From: Betaproteobacteria bacterium
Lineage (GTDB): Bacteria > Pseudomonadota > Gammaproteobacteria > Burkholderiales > Burkholderiaceae_C
Direction: 5' to 3'
NCBI GenBank assembly: GCA_025356445.1
Contig: JANXSZ010000028.1
Coordinates: 1 to 64,000 of the forward strand
Length of the DNA: 64,000 bases
This document shows positions 25,870 to 36,245 of the stretch, piece after piece (the stretch's first letter is position 1; every line of letters begins with the position of its first letter). The notes under the pieces were generated by a model. That model had not been told where the DNA came from and searched no databases. It worked only from the letters and a program-made list of their open reading frames with translations. The position numbers and the translations under genes were made by a program.

Positions 25870-26274
25870 TTAGATACGACGGCGCTTTTGAGGGCGGCAG
25901 CCGTTGTGTGGAACTGGCGTCACATCAGCAATAGACGTGATGCGAATGCCTAGTGCACCGAGTGCGCGAACTGATGATTCACGACCTGGGCCTGGGCCTT
26001 TGATCTCGACATCCAGATTTTTAATACCTTGTTCGATGGCAGCGCGACCAGCAACTTCTGACGCAACTTGAGCGGCAAAAGGTGTTGATTTACGCGAACC
26101 TTTGAAGCCTTGACCACCTGAAGATGCCCAAGACAAGGCGTTGCCTTGACGGTCTGTGATAGTAATGATCGTATTGTTGAACGAAGCGTGCACGTGTGCT
26201 ACGCCATCGGCCACATTTTTACGAACTTTTTTGCGTACACGCTGTGACGCATTATTAGAGGGAGCTTTTGCCAT
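25870..26274 (-). CDS. rpsK: 30S ribosomal protein S11
   Basis: A 134-residue platform protein with the family core [20 protein letters not shown] and the C-terminal [16 protein letters not shown]. It follows rpsM by 18 bp. In most bacteria the Asn in the C-terminal NGCRP motif is isomerised; the motif is present here. Confidence 0.98.
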   Translation of the reverse strand: MAKAPSNNASQRVRKKVRKNVADGVAHVHASFNNTIITITDRQGNALSWASSGGQGFKGSRKSTPFAAQVASEVAGRAAIEQGIKNLDVEIKGPGPGRESSVRALGALGIRITSIADVTPVPHNGCRPQKRRRI

Positions 26275-26292
26275 GGTGGTCTACTCTAGTCC

Positions 26293-26658
26293 TTATTTCT
26301 TCAATGCCGCCGCAGCTTTGCGAGGGCCCTTGCGAGTCCGTGCATTGGTGCGTGTGCGCTGACCGCGCATAGGCAGACCACGACGGTGGCGAAAGCCACG
26401 ATAACAGCCAATGTCCATCAAACGCTTGATGTTCATCGTGGTTTCGCGACGCAAATCACCTTCAATGGTGAATTTTGCGATTTCGTCGCGCAGCTTTTCA
26501 AGATCACCGTCAGTCAGATCTTTGATCTTCTTGGCGTAAGCGATACCGCTGGCTTCACAAATCTTGCGAGCGCGGGTACGACCAATACCAAAAATAGCGG
26601 TCAGGCCAATCTCAGCGTGCTGATGCTGCGGAATGTTAATGCCAGCAATACGTGCCAT
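26293..26658 (-). CDS. rpsM: 30S ribosomal protein S13
   Basis: A 121-residue head protein contacting the P-site tRNA and L5 ([19 protein letters not shown]). The C-terminal [20 protein letters not shown] tail is typical. It follows rpmJ by 22 bp in standard alpha-operon order. Confidence 0.98.
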   Translation of the reverse strand: MARIAGINIPQHQHAEIGLTAIFGIGRTRARKICEASGIAYAKKIKDLTDGDLEKLRDEIAKFTIEGDLRRETTMNIKRLMDIGCYRGFRHRRGLPMRGQRTRTNARTRKGPRKAAAALKK

Positions 26659-26680
26659 ATTCGTCCTATAAACTAATTAA

Positions 26681-26794
26681 TCAGCCTTGGCGCTGTTTGT
26701 GCCGTGGATCGGTACAAATAACGCGGACTACACCTTTACGGCGGATAACTTTACAGTTGCGGCAAATTGCCTTTACCGAAGCCGAAACTCTCAT
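26681..26794 (-). CDS. rpmJ: 50S ribosomal protein L36
   Basis: A 37-residue protein starting [17 protein letters not shown] and ending [10 protein letters not shown]. Three Cys and one His (C-x2-C-x12-C-x4-H) make it the zinc-binding form. GGAGAT precedes its ATG. It fills the gap between infA and rpsM. Confidence 0.97.
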   Translation of the reverse strand: MRVSASVKAICRNCKVIRRKGVVRVICTDPRHKQRQG

Positions 26795-26846
26795 GTCGAT
26801 CTCCTAAAACTCTTGATAACAATGGTCTGCGTGAACTGGGCCAATA

Positions 26847-27065
26847 TCACTTGGCTCTGAACACAATTCTGGCGCGGCTAAGGTCATAGGGCGTCAACTC
26901 TACGGTGACTTTGTCACCAGGAAGAATGCGAATGTAGTGCATGCGCATTTTTCCAGAAATATGACCCAAGACCACGTGGCCATTTTCCAACTTAACTCTG
27001 AAAGTTGCATTGGGTAGGTTTTCTAGCACCTCACCTTGCATCTGAATGACATCGTCTTTTGACAT
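26847..27065 (-). CDS. infA: translation initiation factor IF-1
   Basis: A 72-residue OB-fold protein ([20 protein letters not shown]) that occupies the A site during initiation. Canonical segments [18 protein letters not shown] and [14 protein letters not shown] are present. It lies 6 bp after secY and 52 bp before rpmJ. Confidence 0.98.
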   Translation of the reverse strand: MSKDDVIQMQGEVLENLPNATFRVKLENGHVVLGHISGKMRMHYIRILPGDKVTVELTPYDLSRARIVFRAK

Positions 27066-27071
27066 ATCTTA

Positions 27072-28391
27072 TCAAGTGCCCAATGAAGTTTTGAAATTAG
27101 CCTTTTTCAGTAAGGACTCGTACTGCTGCGACATCATGTAATTCTGTACCTGTGCCATAAAGTCCATCGTGACCACCACAATAATTAAAAGTGATGTTCC
27201 ACCAAAGTAAAAAGGTACGTTGTATTTCAAAATCAGAAACTCGGGCAGTAAACACACAAAGGTGATGTATACCGCACCAGCCAAAGTCAATCGCAACAAA
27301 ATCTTGTCTATGTATTTAGCAGTTTGTTCACCAGGACGAATACCTGGAATAAATGCACCGCTCTTCTTCAGGTTATCTGCTGTTTCACGGCTATTGAATA
27401 CCAAAGCCGTATAAAAGAAGCAGAAAAATACAATTGCAGTAGCAAAAAGCATCACATAAATAGGTTGACCCGGAGTCAATCCACCCGCAATATCTTTCAA
27501 CCAACGCATCGACTCACCTGAACTGAACCAGCTCACAACAGTTGCTGGTAGCAAAATGATCGAAGAAGCAAAAATGGGAGGAATCACACCAGCCATGTTC
27601 AACTTCAAAGGCAAATGAGAAGATTGACCACCGTAGACTTTGTTACCCACTTGACGGCGGGCGTAGTTAACCAAAATCTTACGTTGACCGCGCTCTACAA
27701 ATACGACGAAATAGGTTACCAGAACGATGAGTGCAACTATAAAAATAGCCACCAAAATACTCATTGCTCCGGTACGAATCAACTCTAACAATCCACCAAC
27801 TGCATTGGGCAAACCCGCAGCGATACCGGCAAAAATAATAATAGAGATGCCATTACCTAAACCGCGTTCTGTGATCTGCTCACCCAACCACATTAAGAAC
27901 ATGGTGCCAGCAACCAAACTAACCACAGCGGTCATCCGGAAACCAAACCCAGGAGTCATAACCAGTCCCGCCGAACTCTCCAAAGCCATGGCAATACCCA
28001 GTGACTGGAACATAGCCAAACCCAACGTTCCGTAGCGGGTGTACTGCGTAATCTTGCGACGACCTGCTTCGCCTTCTTTCTTCATTTGCTCGAATGTAGG
28101 AACCACATACGAAAGCAACTGCATGATGATGGAAGCCGAAATATACGGCATGATCCCTAATGCAAAAACTGTGAAGCGAGAAAGTGCACCGCCTGAAAAC
28201 ACGTTGAAGAGACTCAAGATGCCGCCCTGCTGACCTTTAAACAGTTGAGCCAACTGATTTGGATCAATGCCAGGTACTGGAATATGCGCACCAATTCGAT
28301 ACACAACAAGTGCCAGTAACAAAAACACAAGTCGACGACGCAAATCGCCGAATTTGCCTGTTTTTGCGGAAGTAGAAACGCTGGTTGCCAC
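27072..28391 (-). CDS. secY: preprotein translocase subunit SecY
   Basis: The 439-residue channel subunit of the SecYEG translocon in the inner membrane, with about ten transmembrane segments. Recognisable parts are the plug and TM2 region ([20 protein letters not shown]), the cytoplasmic loop [14 protein letters not shown], and the C-terminal [20 protein letters not shown]. Codons in this gene are noticeably more AT-rich than in the flanking non-ribosomal genes. It follows rplO by 28 bp in the standard spc order. Confidence 0.99.
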   Translation of the reverse strand: MATSVSTSAKTGKFGDLRRRLVFLLLALVVYRIGAHIPVPGIDPNQLAQLFKGQQGGILSLFNVFSGGALSRFTVFALGIMPYISASIIMQLLSYVVPTFEQMKKEGEAGRRKITQYTRYGTLGLAMFQSLGIAMALESSAGLVMTPGFGFRMTAVVSLVAGTMFLMWLGEQITERGLGNGISIIIFAGIAAGLPNAVGGLLELIRTGAMSILVAIFIVALIVLVTYFVVFVERGQRKILVNYARRQVGNKVYGGQSSHLPLKLNMAGVIPPIFASSIILLPATVVSWFSSGESMRWLKDIAGGLTPGQPIYVMLFATAIVFFCFFYTALVFNSRETADNLKKSGAFIPGIRPGEQTAKYIDKILLRLTLAGAVYITFVCLLPEFLILKYNVPFYFGGTSLLIIVVVTMDFMAQVQNYMMSQQYESLLKKANFKTSLGT

Positions 28392-28419
28392 GTGAAGTCA
28401 GTCTTTCAATCTGTCTTGA

Positions 28420-28851
28420 TTAAGCAACACTGCCACCAGCGGCTTCGATAGAAGCCTTGGCACCAGCAGTAGCACCAATACCGTTCAGTTTGACAGCTTT
28501 GCTCAGGGTTCCAGTCTTGACAACCTTAACCACTTTAATCATTTGCCCAACCAAACCAGCTTGCTTCAAAGACAACAAATCAACTTCGGCTGCGCCCAAT
28601 ACTTCGAGCGTGTCCAAGGTAATTTCTGCATTAAATTGCAACTTGAGTGATTTAAAGCCACGCTTTGGCAGACGACGCTGCATAGGCATTTGACCGCCTT
28701 CAAAACCGACTTTATGGTAGCCGCCAGAACGGGACTTTTGTCCCTTATGGCCACGGCCTGCAGTCTTACCCAGACCTGAACCGATACCGCGACCAACGCG
28801 ACGCTTTGAATGCTTTGCGCCCGCTGCGGGCTGAATACTGTTGAGTTCCAT
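28420..28851 (-). CDS. rplO: 50S ribosomal protein L15
   Basis: A 143-residue large-subunit assembly protein. The Gly/Lys/Arg-rich N-terminal extension ([20 protein letters not shown]) threads into 23S rRNA, followed by [20 protein letters not shown]. Standard position between rpmD and secY. Confidence 0.98.
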   Translation of the reverse strand: MELNSIQPAAGAKHSKRRVGRGIGSGLGKTAGRGHKGQKSRSGGYHKVGFEGGQMPMQRRLPKRGFKSLKLQFNAEITLDTLEVLGAAEVDLLSLKQAGLVGQMIKVVKVVKTGTLSKAVKLNGIGATAGAKASIEAAGGSVA

Positions 28852-28874
28852 CGCTAGCCTTAATTGAGTGCTCG

Positions 28875-29057
28875 TTAGAGCACTTTGACCAGATAGCTGA
28901 TCTTGTTGATCATGCCGCGCACTGCGGGCGTGTCTTGCAATTCGCTCACGCTGTTAAGCTTACGAAGCCCTAAGCCGATCACGGTTGCACGGTGAGATTG
29001 CTGGGTGCCAATTGGACTGCGAACCAGCTGCACCTTTACGGTTTGTTGCGTTGTCAT
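28875..29057 (-). CDS. rpmD: 50S ribosomal protein L30
   Basis: A 60-residue protein, [18 protein letters not shown], with the L30 core [11 protein letters not shown] and a terminal [12 protein letters not shown]. The internal ATG at 29057 is the conventional start; an in-frame upstream codon at 29075 would overlap rpsE. Confidence 0.96.
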   Translation of the reverse strand: MTTQQTVKVQLVRSPIGTQQSHRATVIGLGLRKLNSVSELQDTPAVRGMINKISYLVKVL

Positions 29058-29071
29058 AGCTTGTTCCAATT

Positions 29072-29590
29072 TCACGCGAAAATGTCTTCGACGGATTTGC
29101 CACGCTTTGCAGCGACAGCAGAAGGCGTCGTGGAATGGGCCAAAGCATCCAACGTGGCACGAACCATGTTGTAAGGATTGGTTGAACCGTGGCTCTTGGC
29201 CACGATGTCCGTGATACCCATCACCTCAAACACAGCACGCATTGGGCCGCCTGCGATGATGCCGGTACCCTTAGGTGCCGGCGCCATCATCACATTAGCT
29301 GCACCATGATGCCCAAACACCTTGTGATGAATCGTGCCGTTTTTCAACGAAACTTTGTTCAAATTACGGCGCGCTTCTTCCATGGCTTTTTGCACGGCAG
29401 CAGGTACTTCTTTAGATTTACCCTTACCCATGCCAACTTTGCCTTCGCCATCACCAACCACAGTCAGTGCAGCAAAACCCAAAATACGACCGCCCTTAAC
29501 GACTTTAGTGACGCGGTTAACCGCAATCATTTTCTCGCGCATGCCGTCTTCTGGACCGTCACCTTGCGCTTTTGCTTGAAATTTAGCCAT
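29072..29590 (-). CDS. rpsE: 30S ribosomal protein S5
   Basis: A 172-residue decoding-fidelity protein. The N-terminal double-stranded-RNA-binding-like domain starts [19 protein letters not shown]-like (here [19 protein letters not shown]), followed by the S5 C-terminal domain ([20 protein letters not shown]). Standard spc-operon position after rplR. Confidence 0.98.
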   Translation of the reverse strand: MAKFQAKAQGDGPEDGMREKMIAVNRVTKVVKGGRILGFAALTVVGDGEGKVGMGKGKSKEVPAAVQKAMEEARRNLNKVSLKNGTIHHKVFGHHGAANVMMAPAPKGTGIIAGGPMRAVFEVMGITDIVAKSHGSTNPYNMVRATLDALAHSTTPSAVAAKRGKSVEDIFA

Positions 29591-29607
29591 TTTTAATTCC
29601 GATTCGC

Positions 29608-29973
29608 TTAGAACTGCAAGCCAGCTTCACGCGCTGCATCTGCCAAAGCCTTAACACGGCCGTGGTAGGCAAAGCCCGAGCGGTCAAATGCCACCTTGGA
29701 AACACCAGCAGCAATTGCTTTTTCAGCAATACGCTTACCAATAACCGTTGCAGCGGCAGTATTACCACCTTTACCGGAGGCACCCAAGTCCTTGCGAACT
29801 TCGGCTTCTGCGGTAGAAGCACTGGCCAAGACTTTGCTTCCGTCGCCGGAAATTACGCTGGCGTAGATATGCAAATTGGTACGGGTGACGCTCAGACGAA
29901 CTGCACCTTGAATGGCAATGCGGATGCGCGTTTGACGGGCGCGGCGCAGACGTTGCTCTTTTTTGGTCAACAT
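29608..29973 (-). CDS. rplR: 50S ribosomal protein L18
   Basis: A 121-residue 5S rRNA-binding protein. The Arg/Lys-rich N-terminus ([19 protein letters not shown]) and the terminal [20 protein letters not shown] are diagnostic. It follows rplF by 11 bp. Confidence 0.98.
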   Translation of the reverse strand: MLTKKEQRLRRARQTRIRIAIQGAVRLSVTRTNLHIYASVISGDGSKVLASASTAEAEVRKDLGASGKGGNTAAATVIGKRIAEKAIAAGVSKVAFDRSGFAYHGRVKALADAAREAGLQF

Positions 29974-29984
29974 GGTGCAGCTCC

Positions 29985-30518
29985 TTATTTCTTCTTGGTC
30001 TCTTTGATCGTGATCTTCTCATCCGAATAACGGATGCCTTTGCCTTTATAAGGCTCAGGAGGACGAATCGCACGGATCTCAGCTGCCACTTGACCAACAC
30101 GCTGACGATCAGCGCCTTTGATCACGATTTCAGTAGGGACAGGCGTTGCAACGGTAATACCGGCAGGCATGTCTTTGTTCACGGGGTGCGAATAGCCAAC
30201 CGCCAAGTTGAGCTTAGCGCCTTGAGCTTGGGCTTTGTAACCCACACCAACTAAGTTCAGCTTCTTTTCAAAGCCTTTGGTCACACCCACCACCATGTTG
30301 TTCACCAGCTGACGCAACGTGCCGCTCATCGCGTTCGCTTCACGTGAATCATTCGCAGGGGCAAAACTGAGCTTGCCTGCGTCATTGCTGATTGTCACCA
30401 AGGCATTCAATGACAACGACAATGCGCCGCCAGAACCCTTGACATTGATTTTATTTTCTTGAAAGGACACATCCACACCAGCGGGGATGGTCACAGGCAT
30501 TTTTCCTACACGGGACAT
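29985..30518 (-). CDS. rplF: 50S ribosomal protein L6
   Basis: A 177-residue protein of two duplicated domains near the sarcin-ricin loop. [15 protein letters not shown] is the conserved start; an upstream in-frame codon lies inside rpsH. The C-terminus carries [17 protein letters not shown], the L6 signature. Confidence 0.98.
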   Translation of the reverse strand: MSRVGKMPVTIPAGVDVSFQENKINVKGSGGALSLSLNALVTISNDAGKLSFAPANDSREANAMSGTLRQLVNNMVVGVTKGFEKKLNLVGVGYKAQAQGAKLNLAVGYSHPVNKDMPAGITVATPVPTEIVIKGADRQRVGQVAAEIRAIRPPEPYKGKGIRYSDEKITIKETKKK

Positions 30519-30535
30519 TTTTACTTCTCCTGTAG

Positions 30536-30931
30536 TTAGGCGACGTAGCAAAGAACTTCGCCACCAACACCGTTGGCGCGTGCTTTGCGGTCAGTCATCA
30601 CACCTTGAGGCGTGGTAACGATCGCTACACCAAGACCATTCTGCACTTGCGGAATAGCACCCGTACCCTTGTAGACACGCAAGCCAGGACGGCTAACGCG
30701 CTCAATACGCTCGATCACTGGGCGACCAGCGTAATACTTCAAGGTAATCTCGAGTTCGGACTTCCCGTCTTCGGTTTTAACCTGGAAGCCATCAATATAG
30801 CCTTCGTCTTTAAGGACTTGGGTAATTGCAATTTTTACCTTAGATGAAGGTACGGATACCGTCACTTTGGCAACCATTTGGGCATTGCGGATACGCGTTA
30901 GCAAATCGGCAATAGGATCACTCATACTCAT
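30536..30931 (-). CDS. rpsH: 30S ribosomal protein S8
   Basis: A 131-residue primary 16S rRNA-binding protein and known repressor of the spc operon in E. coli. It begins [19 protein letters not shown]; the third-codon ATG is an alternative start. It ends with GGEVLCYVA, and the S8 core [15 protein letters not shown] is present. Confidence 0.97.
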   Translation of the reverse strand: MSMSDPIADLLTRIRNAQMVAKVTVSVPSSKVKIAITQVLKDEGYIDGFQVKTEDGKSELEITLKYYAGRPVIERIERVSRPGLRVYKGTGAIPQVQNGLGVAIVTTPQGVMTDRKARANGVGGEVLCYVA

Positions 30932-30949
30932 ATTCAGTCTCCTACTGGA

Positions 30950-31255
30950 TTACCAGCTTGCCTTGACGATACCGGGGATATCGCCAGCAAATGCCAATTC
31001 GCGGATCTTGGCACGTGCCAGACCAAACTGACGGAATGTGCCACGTGGACGACCAGTGATTGCACAACGGTTACGCTGACGCGTTGGGTTCGCATTGCGA
31101 GGCATCATTTGCAAACCCAAACGGGCTGCAGCGCGCTCTTCATCAGTGCGTTTGGCGTCGTTAGAGATCGCCTTGAACTCAGCATGCTTTGCAGCGTACT
31201 TAGCCACCAGTTTGTCGCGCTTGAGTTCGCGTTCGATTAAAGCTTTTTTAGCCAC
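30950..31255 (-). CDS. rpsN: 30S ribosomal protein S14
   Basis: A 101-residue long-form S14 ([20 protein letters not shown]). The C-x-x-C pairs of the zinc-binding short form are absent, so this is the zinc-independent type. The C-terminal [19 protein letters not shown] is diagnostic. It lies 8 bp after rplE. Confidence 0.98.
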   Translation of the reverse strand: MAKKALIERELKRDKLVAKYAAKHAEFKAISNDAKRTDEERAAARLGLQMMPRNANPTRQRNRCAITGRPRGTFRQFGLARAKIRELAFAGDIPGIVKASW

Positions 31256-31263
31256 ACGTCACC

Positions 31264-31803
31264 TCAGTTCTTGAACGGGAAACGGAAGGCGGCGAGCAAT
31301 GCTTTGCATTCTTCGTCGTTCTTTGCCGTTGTGGTGATGCTGATATTGAGACCGCGCAAGGCATCAACCTTGTCGTACTCGATTTCAGGGAAAATGATCT
31401 GTTCTTTCACGCCGATGTTGTAATTGCCGCGACCATCGAACGCACGACCAGAGATACCCCGGAAGTCACGTACACGTGGCAGAGCGATCGTCACAAAGCG
31501 ATCCAAGAATTCAAACATTTGCACGCCGCGCAGCGTGACCATGCAACCAATCGCTTGGCCTTCGCGGATTTTGAAACCGGCGATAGCTTTTTTAGCGTTG
31601 GTAACAACAGGCTTCTGGCCTGCAATCTTGGTCAAATCGGCCACTGCGTTGTCCATGACTTTCTTGTCAGAGACCGCTTCACTTACACCCATATTCAGGG
31701 TGATTTTTGTGATGCGAGGCACTTGCATAGGCGAGGTGTAACCGAATTTTTCGATCAGATCCTTAGCCACTTTTTCACGGTAATATTTTTGCAATCGAGC
31801 CAT
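31264..31803 (-). CDS. rplE: 50S ribosomal protein L5
   Basis: A 179-residue 5S rRNA-binding protein of the central protuberance ([20 protein letters not shown]). [16 protein letters not shown] and [19 protein letters not shown] are the family motifs. The internal ATG at 31803 is used; the longer reading would run into rplX. Confidence 0.98.
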   Translation of the reverse strand: MARLQKYYREKVAKDLIEKFGYTSPMQVPRITKITLNMGVSEAVSDKKVMDNAVADLTKIAGQKPVVTNAKKAIAGFKIREGQAIGCMVTLRGVQMFEFLDRFVTIALPRVRDFRGISGRAFDGRGNYNIGVKEQIIFPEIEYDKVDALRGLNISITTTAKNDEECKALLAAFRFPFKN

Positions 31804-31813
31804 GATATATCCC

Positions 31814-32134
31814 TTAGGCCAGCTTGATTTCTTCGCCGCTGGATTTGAAAACGCGAACGCGCTTTCCATCTGCCAACAACTTGATACCTACGCGGTCAGC
31901 TTTGCCGGTAGCCACATTGAAAATAGCCACATTCGACTGGTGCATGGGCATGGATTTCTCCATCACGCCGCCAGTTGTACCCTTCATAGGGTTGGGCTTG
32001 GTGTGCTTCTTAACCACATTGATACCCTCAATGAGGATATGCGAATCATCTTTGCGAAGCGTGACTTTGCCACGCTTGCCTTTGTCACGCCCTGCGAGCA
32101 CGATGACATCGTCGCCTTTGCGAATCTTATTCAT
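31814..32134 (-). CDS. rplX: 50S ribosomal protein L24
   Basis: A 106-residue assembly initiator with the KOW motif [20 protein letters not shown] near the N-terminus. It follows rplN by 9 bp and precedes rplE by 10 bp. Confidence 0.98.
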   Translation of the reverse strand: MNKIRKGDDVIVLAGRDKGKRGKVTLRKDDSHILIEGINVVKKHTKPNPMKGTTGGVMEKSMPMHQSNVAIFNVATGKADRVGIKLLADGKRVRVFKSSGEEIKLA

Positions 32135-32143
32135 GGCCAGTCC

Positions 32144-32512
32144 TTACAAAACTTCTGGAGCCAAGGACACGATCTTCATGAACTTTTCAGTGCGCAACTC
32201 GCGCGTCACTGGTCCAAAGATACGGGTACCGATAGGCTCCAACTTAGCATTCAACAACACAGCGGCATTGCCATCAAACTTGACAAGCGATCCGTCATCA
32301 CGACGAATACCCTTGGCAGTACGAACCACTACAGCACTGTAAATCTCGCCTTTTTTGACGCGACCACGTGGAGCAGCTTCCTTGATGCTTACCTTGATGA
32401 TGTCACCGACACTGGCGTAACGACGCTTTGAGCCACCGAGCACCTTAATGCACAGTACGGACTTCGCGCCAGTGTTGTCGGCGACCTCTAACCGGGATTC
32501 AGTTTGGATCAT
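32144..32512 (-). CDS. rplN: 50S ribosomal protein L14
   Basis: A 122-residue subunit-interface protein ([20 protein letters not shown]) with the [16 protein letters not shown] motif and terminal [13 protein letters not shown]. Here it is the first gene of the spc operon. The usual rpsQ and S10-operon genes are not upstream; the next gene is glpD. A near-consensus promoter lies about 155 bp before it. Confidence 0.98.
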   Translation of the reverse strand: MIQTESRLEVADNTGAKSVLCIKVLGGSKRRYASVGDIIKVSIKEAAPRGRVKKGEIYSAVVVRTAKGIRRDDGSLVKFDGNAAVLLNAKLEPIGTRIFGPVTRELRTEKFMKIVSLAPEVL

Positions 32513-32665
32513 TTGTAATATTCCCAACTTGCACCAAACACTTTGCTCTTGCGAGGCTGAAGCATTTAGTCAGTCTTGGGCCCGTAGCCTGCACCATGAA
32601 CCATTCACGAAGCAGTTGTTGGGCGGATAAAAACTCTGCACTCGCCTATAACAGCGAAGCCTTTA

Positions 32666-32694
32666 ATTATGGCACGGTCTTTTTCATTCGTCAA
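32666..32694 (-). promoter_or_regulatory. strong sigma-70-type promoter of the spc ribosomal operon
   Basis: On the minus strand TTGACG (32694-32689) is separated by exactly 17 bases from CATAAT (32671-32666). This is one mismatch per box from consensus. Transcription would start near 32659, leaving about 147 nt of leader before rplN. The -35 box is 17 bp past the glpD stop. Confidence 0.72.
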
Positions 32695-32711
32695 ATGCCT
32701 TCTTCAAGAAA

Positions 32712-34292
32712 TCAAGCAGGAAACTGCAAATACTGATGCGCTAACGCCACAAATGCTGCAGTTTGCGGATCTGCACCCGTTTCTTCGTACAGCAAGGCTG
32801 CCACATCGTCAGCCAGTGTGGCAGCAAGGCGCGCGTCCAGGAACAACAAGCGCGAGCGTCGGGCCAACACATCTTCCACCGTCCGCGCGTATTCGCAGCG
32901 CGCAGCAAAACGTACCATGGCTTCGCTCAAGCCCCCCCCAAGTTGACGGCTTGCACCCGGTAAAGCCAGCACACGCGCAGCCTCACTGCCATAGGAGTGG
33001 AGTCCTGGCGCATCGCTGATACGAGGTCGTCTGATACCAACCTCACAAGCAAGACCCTCGGCACCTATCAAAAGATGACTGACGGTAGCGCCTGCTTTAA
33101 CCCGCCGCAAGAGTGAAGCTTCAAAGCACTTTTCCAGCACATCCTCAGCCATTGCGCGGTAGGTTGTCCATTTTCCGCCGGTCACGGTGACTAGGCCGCT
33201 GCGACTGACCAGCACGGTGTGCTCGCGGCTGATCGCTTTGGTGTTACCACCATCGTCGTCTGGTGGTTTCACCAAAGGCCGCAGACCGACCCAAATGCTT
33301 TTGACATCGGCAGGCTTGGGTGCACGGGTCAAATAGCGGGCGGACTCGTTCAAAATAAAATCAATTTCCGCTTTGAACGGTGCGGGCTCGCGGGCTAAAT
33401 CGTGACGCGGCGTGTCTGTCGTTCCCAGGATGACCTTACCCAACCAAGGTACGGCAAACAGCACCCGGCCATCAGCCGTTTTAGGCACCATCAGCGCATG
33501 GTCTGTGGGTAAAAATTCGCGGTCAACCACCATATGAACGCCTTGGCTGGGGGCCACCATTGCATTGACTTTGCGCCCCATCGCTTCACCATCTTTTTGC
33601 CGGAATTCATCGACCCAAACGCCTGCTGCATTGATGACGCAGCGTGCTTTCACCGCGTAGCCTTGGCCTGTTTCGCGGTCTTCGCATTGCAAACCCGTTA
33701 TCGTTTCACCTTCGTGGGTCAATCCGGTGACGGCGCAGTAGTTCACCAGCAAGGCACCTTGGGCCGCTGCGGTGCGGGCCAGGGCCAAGGCCAGGCGAGC
33801 ATCATCAAATTGACCATCCCAGTATTTCACACCGCCTTTGAGACCTTCGTGCCGGGCGGTGGGCAAAAGCTGCAAGGTCGCCTCCCGGCCTAAGAACTCC
33901 GTGCGCCCCAACCCCGCCTTACCCGCCAGCGCGTCGTACATCTTCAAGCCGATACCGTAAAACGGGGTTTCCCAAAATTGGTATGAAGGCATCACAAACG
34001 GCAGCGCTTGTGCCAAATGTGGCGCGTTGTGTAACAGCGTCGTGCGTTCATGCAAAGCCTCACGCACCAACGCAATATTGCCTTGCGCCAAATACCGTAC
34101 ACCGCCATGCACCAGCTTGGTAGCGCGTGATGAAGTGCCTTTGGCGAAATCGTGCGACTCCAACAACACTACCGAAAAACCACGCAGCGCAGCGTCCAGC
34201 GCCACACCCAGGCCTGTCGCACCGCCACCAATGATGGCGACGTCGTAGTGGATGGGCTGAGCCAACCGATCAATCAACTCTGCACGACTCAT
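32712..34292 (-). CDS. glpD: aerobic glycerol-3-phosphate dehydrogenase
   Basis: A 526-residue FAD enzyme oxidising glycerol-3-phosphate to dihydroxyacetone phosphate at the inner membrane and passing electrons to quinone. The FAD motif YDVAIIGGGATGLGVALDAA lies near residue 20, followed by GTSSRATKLVHGGVRYL. The C-terminal GlpD domain covers roughly the last 120 residues. MSRAELIDRL is taken as the start because the FAD motif then falls at the normal distance. It is the last gene of the minus-strand glp cluster, separated from glpV by a probable terminator, so it may have its own promoter. Confidence 0.95.
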   Translation of the reverse strand: MSRAELIDRLAQPIHYDVAIIGGGATGLGVALDAALRGFSVVLLESHDFAKGTSSRATKLVHGGVRYLAQGNIALVREALHERTTLLHNAPHLAQALPFVMPSYQFWETPFYGIGLKMYDALAGKAGLGRTEFLGREATLQLLPTARHEGLKGGVKYWDGQFDDARLALALARTAAAQGALLVNYCAVTGLTHEGETITGLQCEDRETGQGYAVKARCVINAAGVWVDEFRQKDGEAMGRKVNAMVAPSQGVHMVVDREFLPTDHALMVPKTADGRVLFAVPWLGKVILGTTDTPRHDLAREPAPFKAEIDFILNESARYLTRAPKPADVKSIWVGLRPLVKPPDDDGGNTKAISREHTVLVSRSGLVTVTGGKWTTYRAMAEDVLEKCFEASLLRRVKAGATVSHLLIGAEGLACEVGIRRPRISDAPGLHSYGSEAARVLALPGASRQLGGGLSEAMVRFAARCEYARTVEDVLARRSRLLFLDARLAATLADDVAALLYEETGADPQTAAFVALAHQYLQFPA

Positions 34293-34349
34293 AAAATATT
34301 CCTGTTCCAAGACACTGTTCTTTGACTGCACGCATTGTTCCCAAGAGAA

Positions 34350-34386
34350 CAAAAAGGCAGTGAGGAGCACACGCCCCGCACTGCCT
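34350..34386 (-). terminator. rho-independent terminator or attenuator between glpV and glpD
   Basis: On the minus strand an 8-bp stem AGGCAGTG/CACTGCCT with a 16-base loop is followed directly by TTTTT. It lies 18 bp after the glpV stop. It would reduce read-through from the transporter genes into glpD. Confidence 0.65.
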
Positions 34387-34403
34387 GTATGGCTCAGCGT
34401 GAC

Positions 34404-36134
34404 TTAGCGAACACGCCCTTCCTTCCAAGCCCCCAACAACTTGTCATAGGCAATGGTCTCACCCTTTGGCTTTTCATTCGCCAACTTCTTCCATGGCGCA
34501 CCCTTGTCGCTCAGGTACTTGTTAGGGTCACCTTTGGGATTGAGCTTGGGTGCGCAATGCGCCATCCCTGCACGTTCCAGACGGGCCATGACTTGATCCA
34601 TCTCTTCAGCCAAATTGTCCATGGCAGCCTGCGGGGTTTTTTCACCCGTTACCGCTACAGCCACGTTCTTCCACCACAGCTGAGCCAGCTTGGGGTAGTC
34701 AGGCACATTGGTTCCCGTAGGCGTCCAGGCCACGCGGGCAGGGCTGCGGTAGAACTCAACCAAACCACCCAGCTTAGGTGCCATATCGGTCATCGCCTTG
34801 GACTGAATGTCGGATTCACGAATCGGTGTCAGGCCCACAATGGTCTTTTTAAGCGACGTGGTTTTGGCCGTCACAAACTGCGCGTACAGCCATGCCGCTG
34901 CCGTTTTGTCTGCATCGTGATTGGCAAAGAACGTCCACGAACCCACGTCCTGGTAGCCGTTTTGCATCCCTTGTTTCCAATACGGGCCATTCGGGCCGGG
35001 GGCCATGCGCCACTTGGGCGTACCGTCCGCATTCACCACAGGCAAACCGGGCTTGGTCATGTCTGCTGTGAAGGCGGTGTACCAGAAGATTTGCTGGGCA
35101 ATTTGACCTTGGGCAGGCACGGGGCCAGCTTCACCAAAGGTCATGCCATTGGCTTCCTTGGGTGCGTACTTTTTCATCCAATCGACGTACTTGGTCAAGG
35201 CATAAACAGCAGCAGGTGAATTGGTCGCACCACCGCGTGACACCGAGGCACCCACTGGCGTGCACTTGTCTGCCCCTACGCGAATACCCCATTCATCCAC
35301 CGGCATGCCGTTGGGAATACCGACGTCAGCCGTGCCCGCCATGGAAAGCCATGCATCGGTAAAACGCCAGCCTAGCGAGGGGTCTTTTTTGCCATAGTCC
35401 ATGTGACCATAAATGGGCTTGCCATCGATGGTTTTCACATCTTCGCTGAAGAACGCAGCGATGTCTTCGTAGGCGCTCCAGTTCAACGGCACACCCAAGT
35501 CATATCCGTACTTGGCCTTGAACTTCTCTTTCAAATCGGGACGAGCAAACAGATCCGCGCGGAACCAGTACAGGTTAGCGAACTGCTGGTCAGGCAGTTG
35601 ATAGAGTTTTTTGTCTGGCCCGGTGGTGAAGCTGGTGCCAATGAAATCCTTCAAATCCAGACCTGGATTCGTCCATTCTTTACCCTTGCCGCTCATGTAG
35701 TCGGTCAAGTTCATGATCTTGCCGTAGCGGTAATGCGTACCGATCAGGTCGGAGTCGGAAATCCAGCCGTCGTAAATCGACTTGCCCGATTGCATTGAGG
35801 TCTGCAACTTCTCGACCACGTCACCCTCTTGAATCAGGTCATGCTTCACCTTGATACCGGTGATTTCCTCAAACGCCTTGGCCAGCGTCTTGGATTCGTA
35901 CTCATGCGTGGTGATGGTTTCAGAGACCACCGAGATTTCTTTTACACCCTTGGCTTGCAGTTTTTTAGCCGCATCGATGAACCATTTCATCTCCGTCGCC
36001 TGCTGTTCTTTGGAAAGGGTCGAGGGTTGAAACTCGCTGTCAATCCACTTTTTGGCAGCCGCTTCATCAGCCCAACTTGGGGCGCCCATCGCACAGGCGA
36101 TAGCCACAGTCAACGCGGTGTACCGCAGTTTCAT
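34404..36134 (-). CDS. glpV: glycerol ABC transporter, periplasmic binding protein
   Basis: A 576-residue substrate-binding protein with a clear Sec signal peptide (MKLRYTALTVAIACAMGAPS, cut after WA near residue 22). It matches the GlpV type described for the rhizobial glpSTPQUV glycerol transporter: unusually long for a sugar-type binding protein, with SVVSETITTHEYESKTLAKA near residue 70. It should deliver glycerol to the GlpPQ membrane pair. It lies downstream of the small DUF2160 gene and upstream of glpD. Assignment rests on family resemblance plus complete locus context (two ATPases, two permeases, DUF2160 protein, glpR, glpK, glpD). Confidence 0.9.
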   Translation of the reverse strand: MKLRYTALTVAIACAMGAPSWADEAAAKKWIDSEFQPSTLSKEQQATEMKWFIDAAKKLQAKGVKEISVVSETITTHEYESKTLAKAFEEITGIKVKHDLIQEGDVVEKLQTSMQSGKSIYDGWISDSDLIGTHYRYGKIMNLTDYMSGKGKEWTNPGLDLKDFIGTSFTTGPDKKLYQLPDQQFANLYWFRADLFARPDLKEKFKAKYGYDLGVPLNWSAYEDIAAFFSEDVKTIDGKPIYGHMDYGKKDPSLGWRFTDAWLSMAGTADVGIPNGMPVDEWGIRVGADKCTPVGASVSRGGATNSPAAVYALTKYVDWMKKYAPKEANGMTFGEAGPVPAQGQIAQQIFWYTAFTADMTKPGLPVVNADGTPKWRMAPGPNGPYWKQGMQNGYQDVGSWTFFANHDADKTAAAWLYAQFVTAKTTSLKKTIVGLTPIRESDIQSKAMTDMAPKLGGLVEFYRSPARVAWTPTGTNVPDYPKLAQLWWKNVAVAVTGEKTPQAAMDNLAEEMDQVMARLERAGMAHCAPKLNPKGDPNKYLSDKGAPWKKLANEKPKGETIAYDKLLGAWKEGRVR

Positions 36135-36245
36135 AATCAGTCTCCTAAAAGTTTATGACCCCTGTTTGAAAGGCAACTTCGGCTCCAGGGGGTGACAAGC
36201 CGATCCTTAACTTAACGGTAATGGTGATATACCGCTACCAGCGGC

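Noticed and set aside
34345-34360. AGAACAAAAAGG shared with the glpS-glpR region (inverse orientation) as a GlpR operator
   Set aside because: At this site the A/T run is the tail of a terminator hairpin after glpV, which explains it without an operator; a 12-base AT-rich match is weak.
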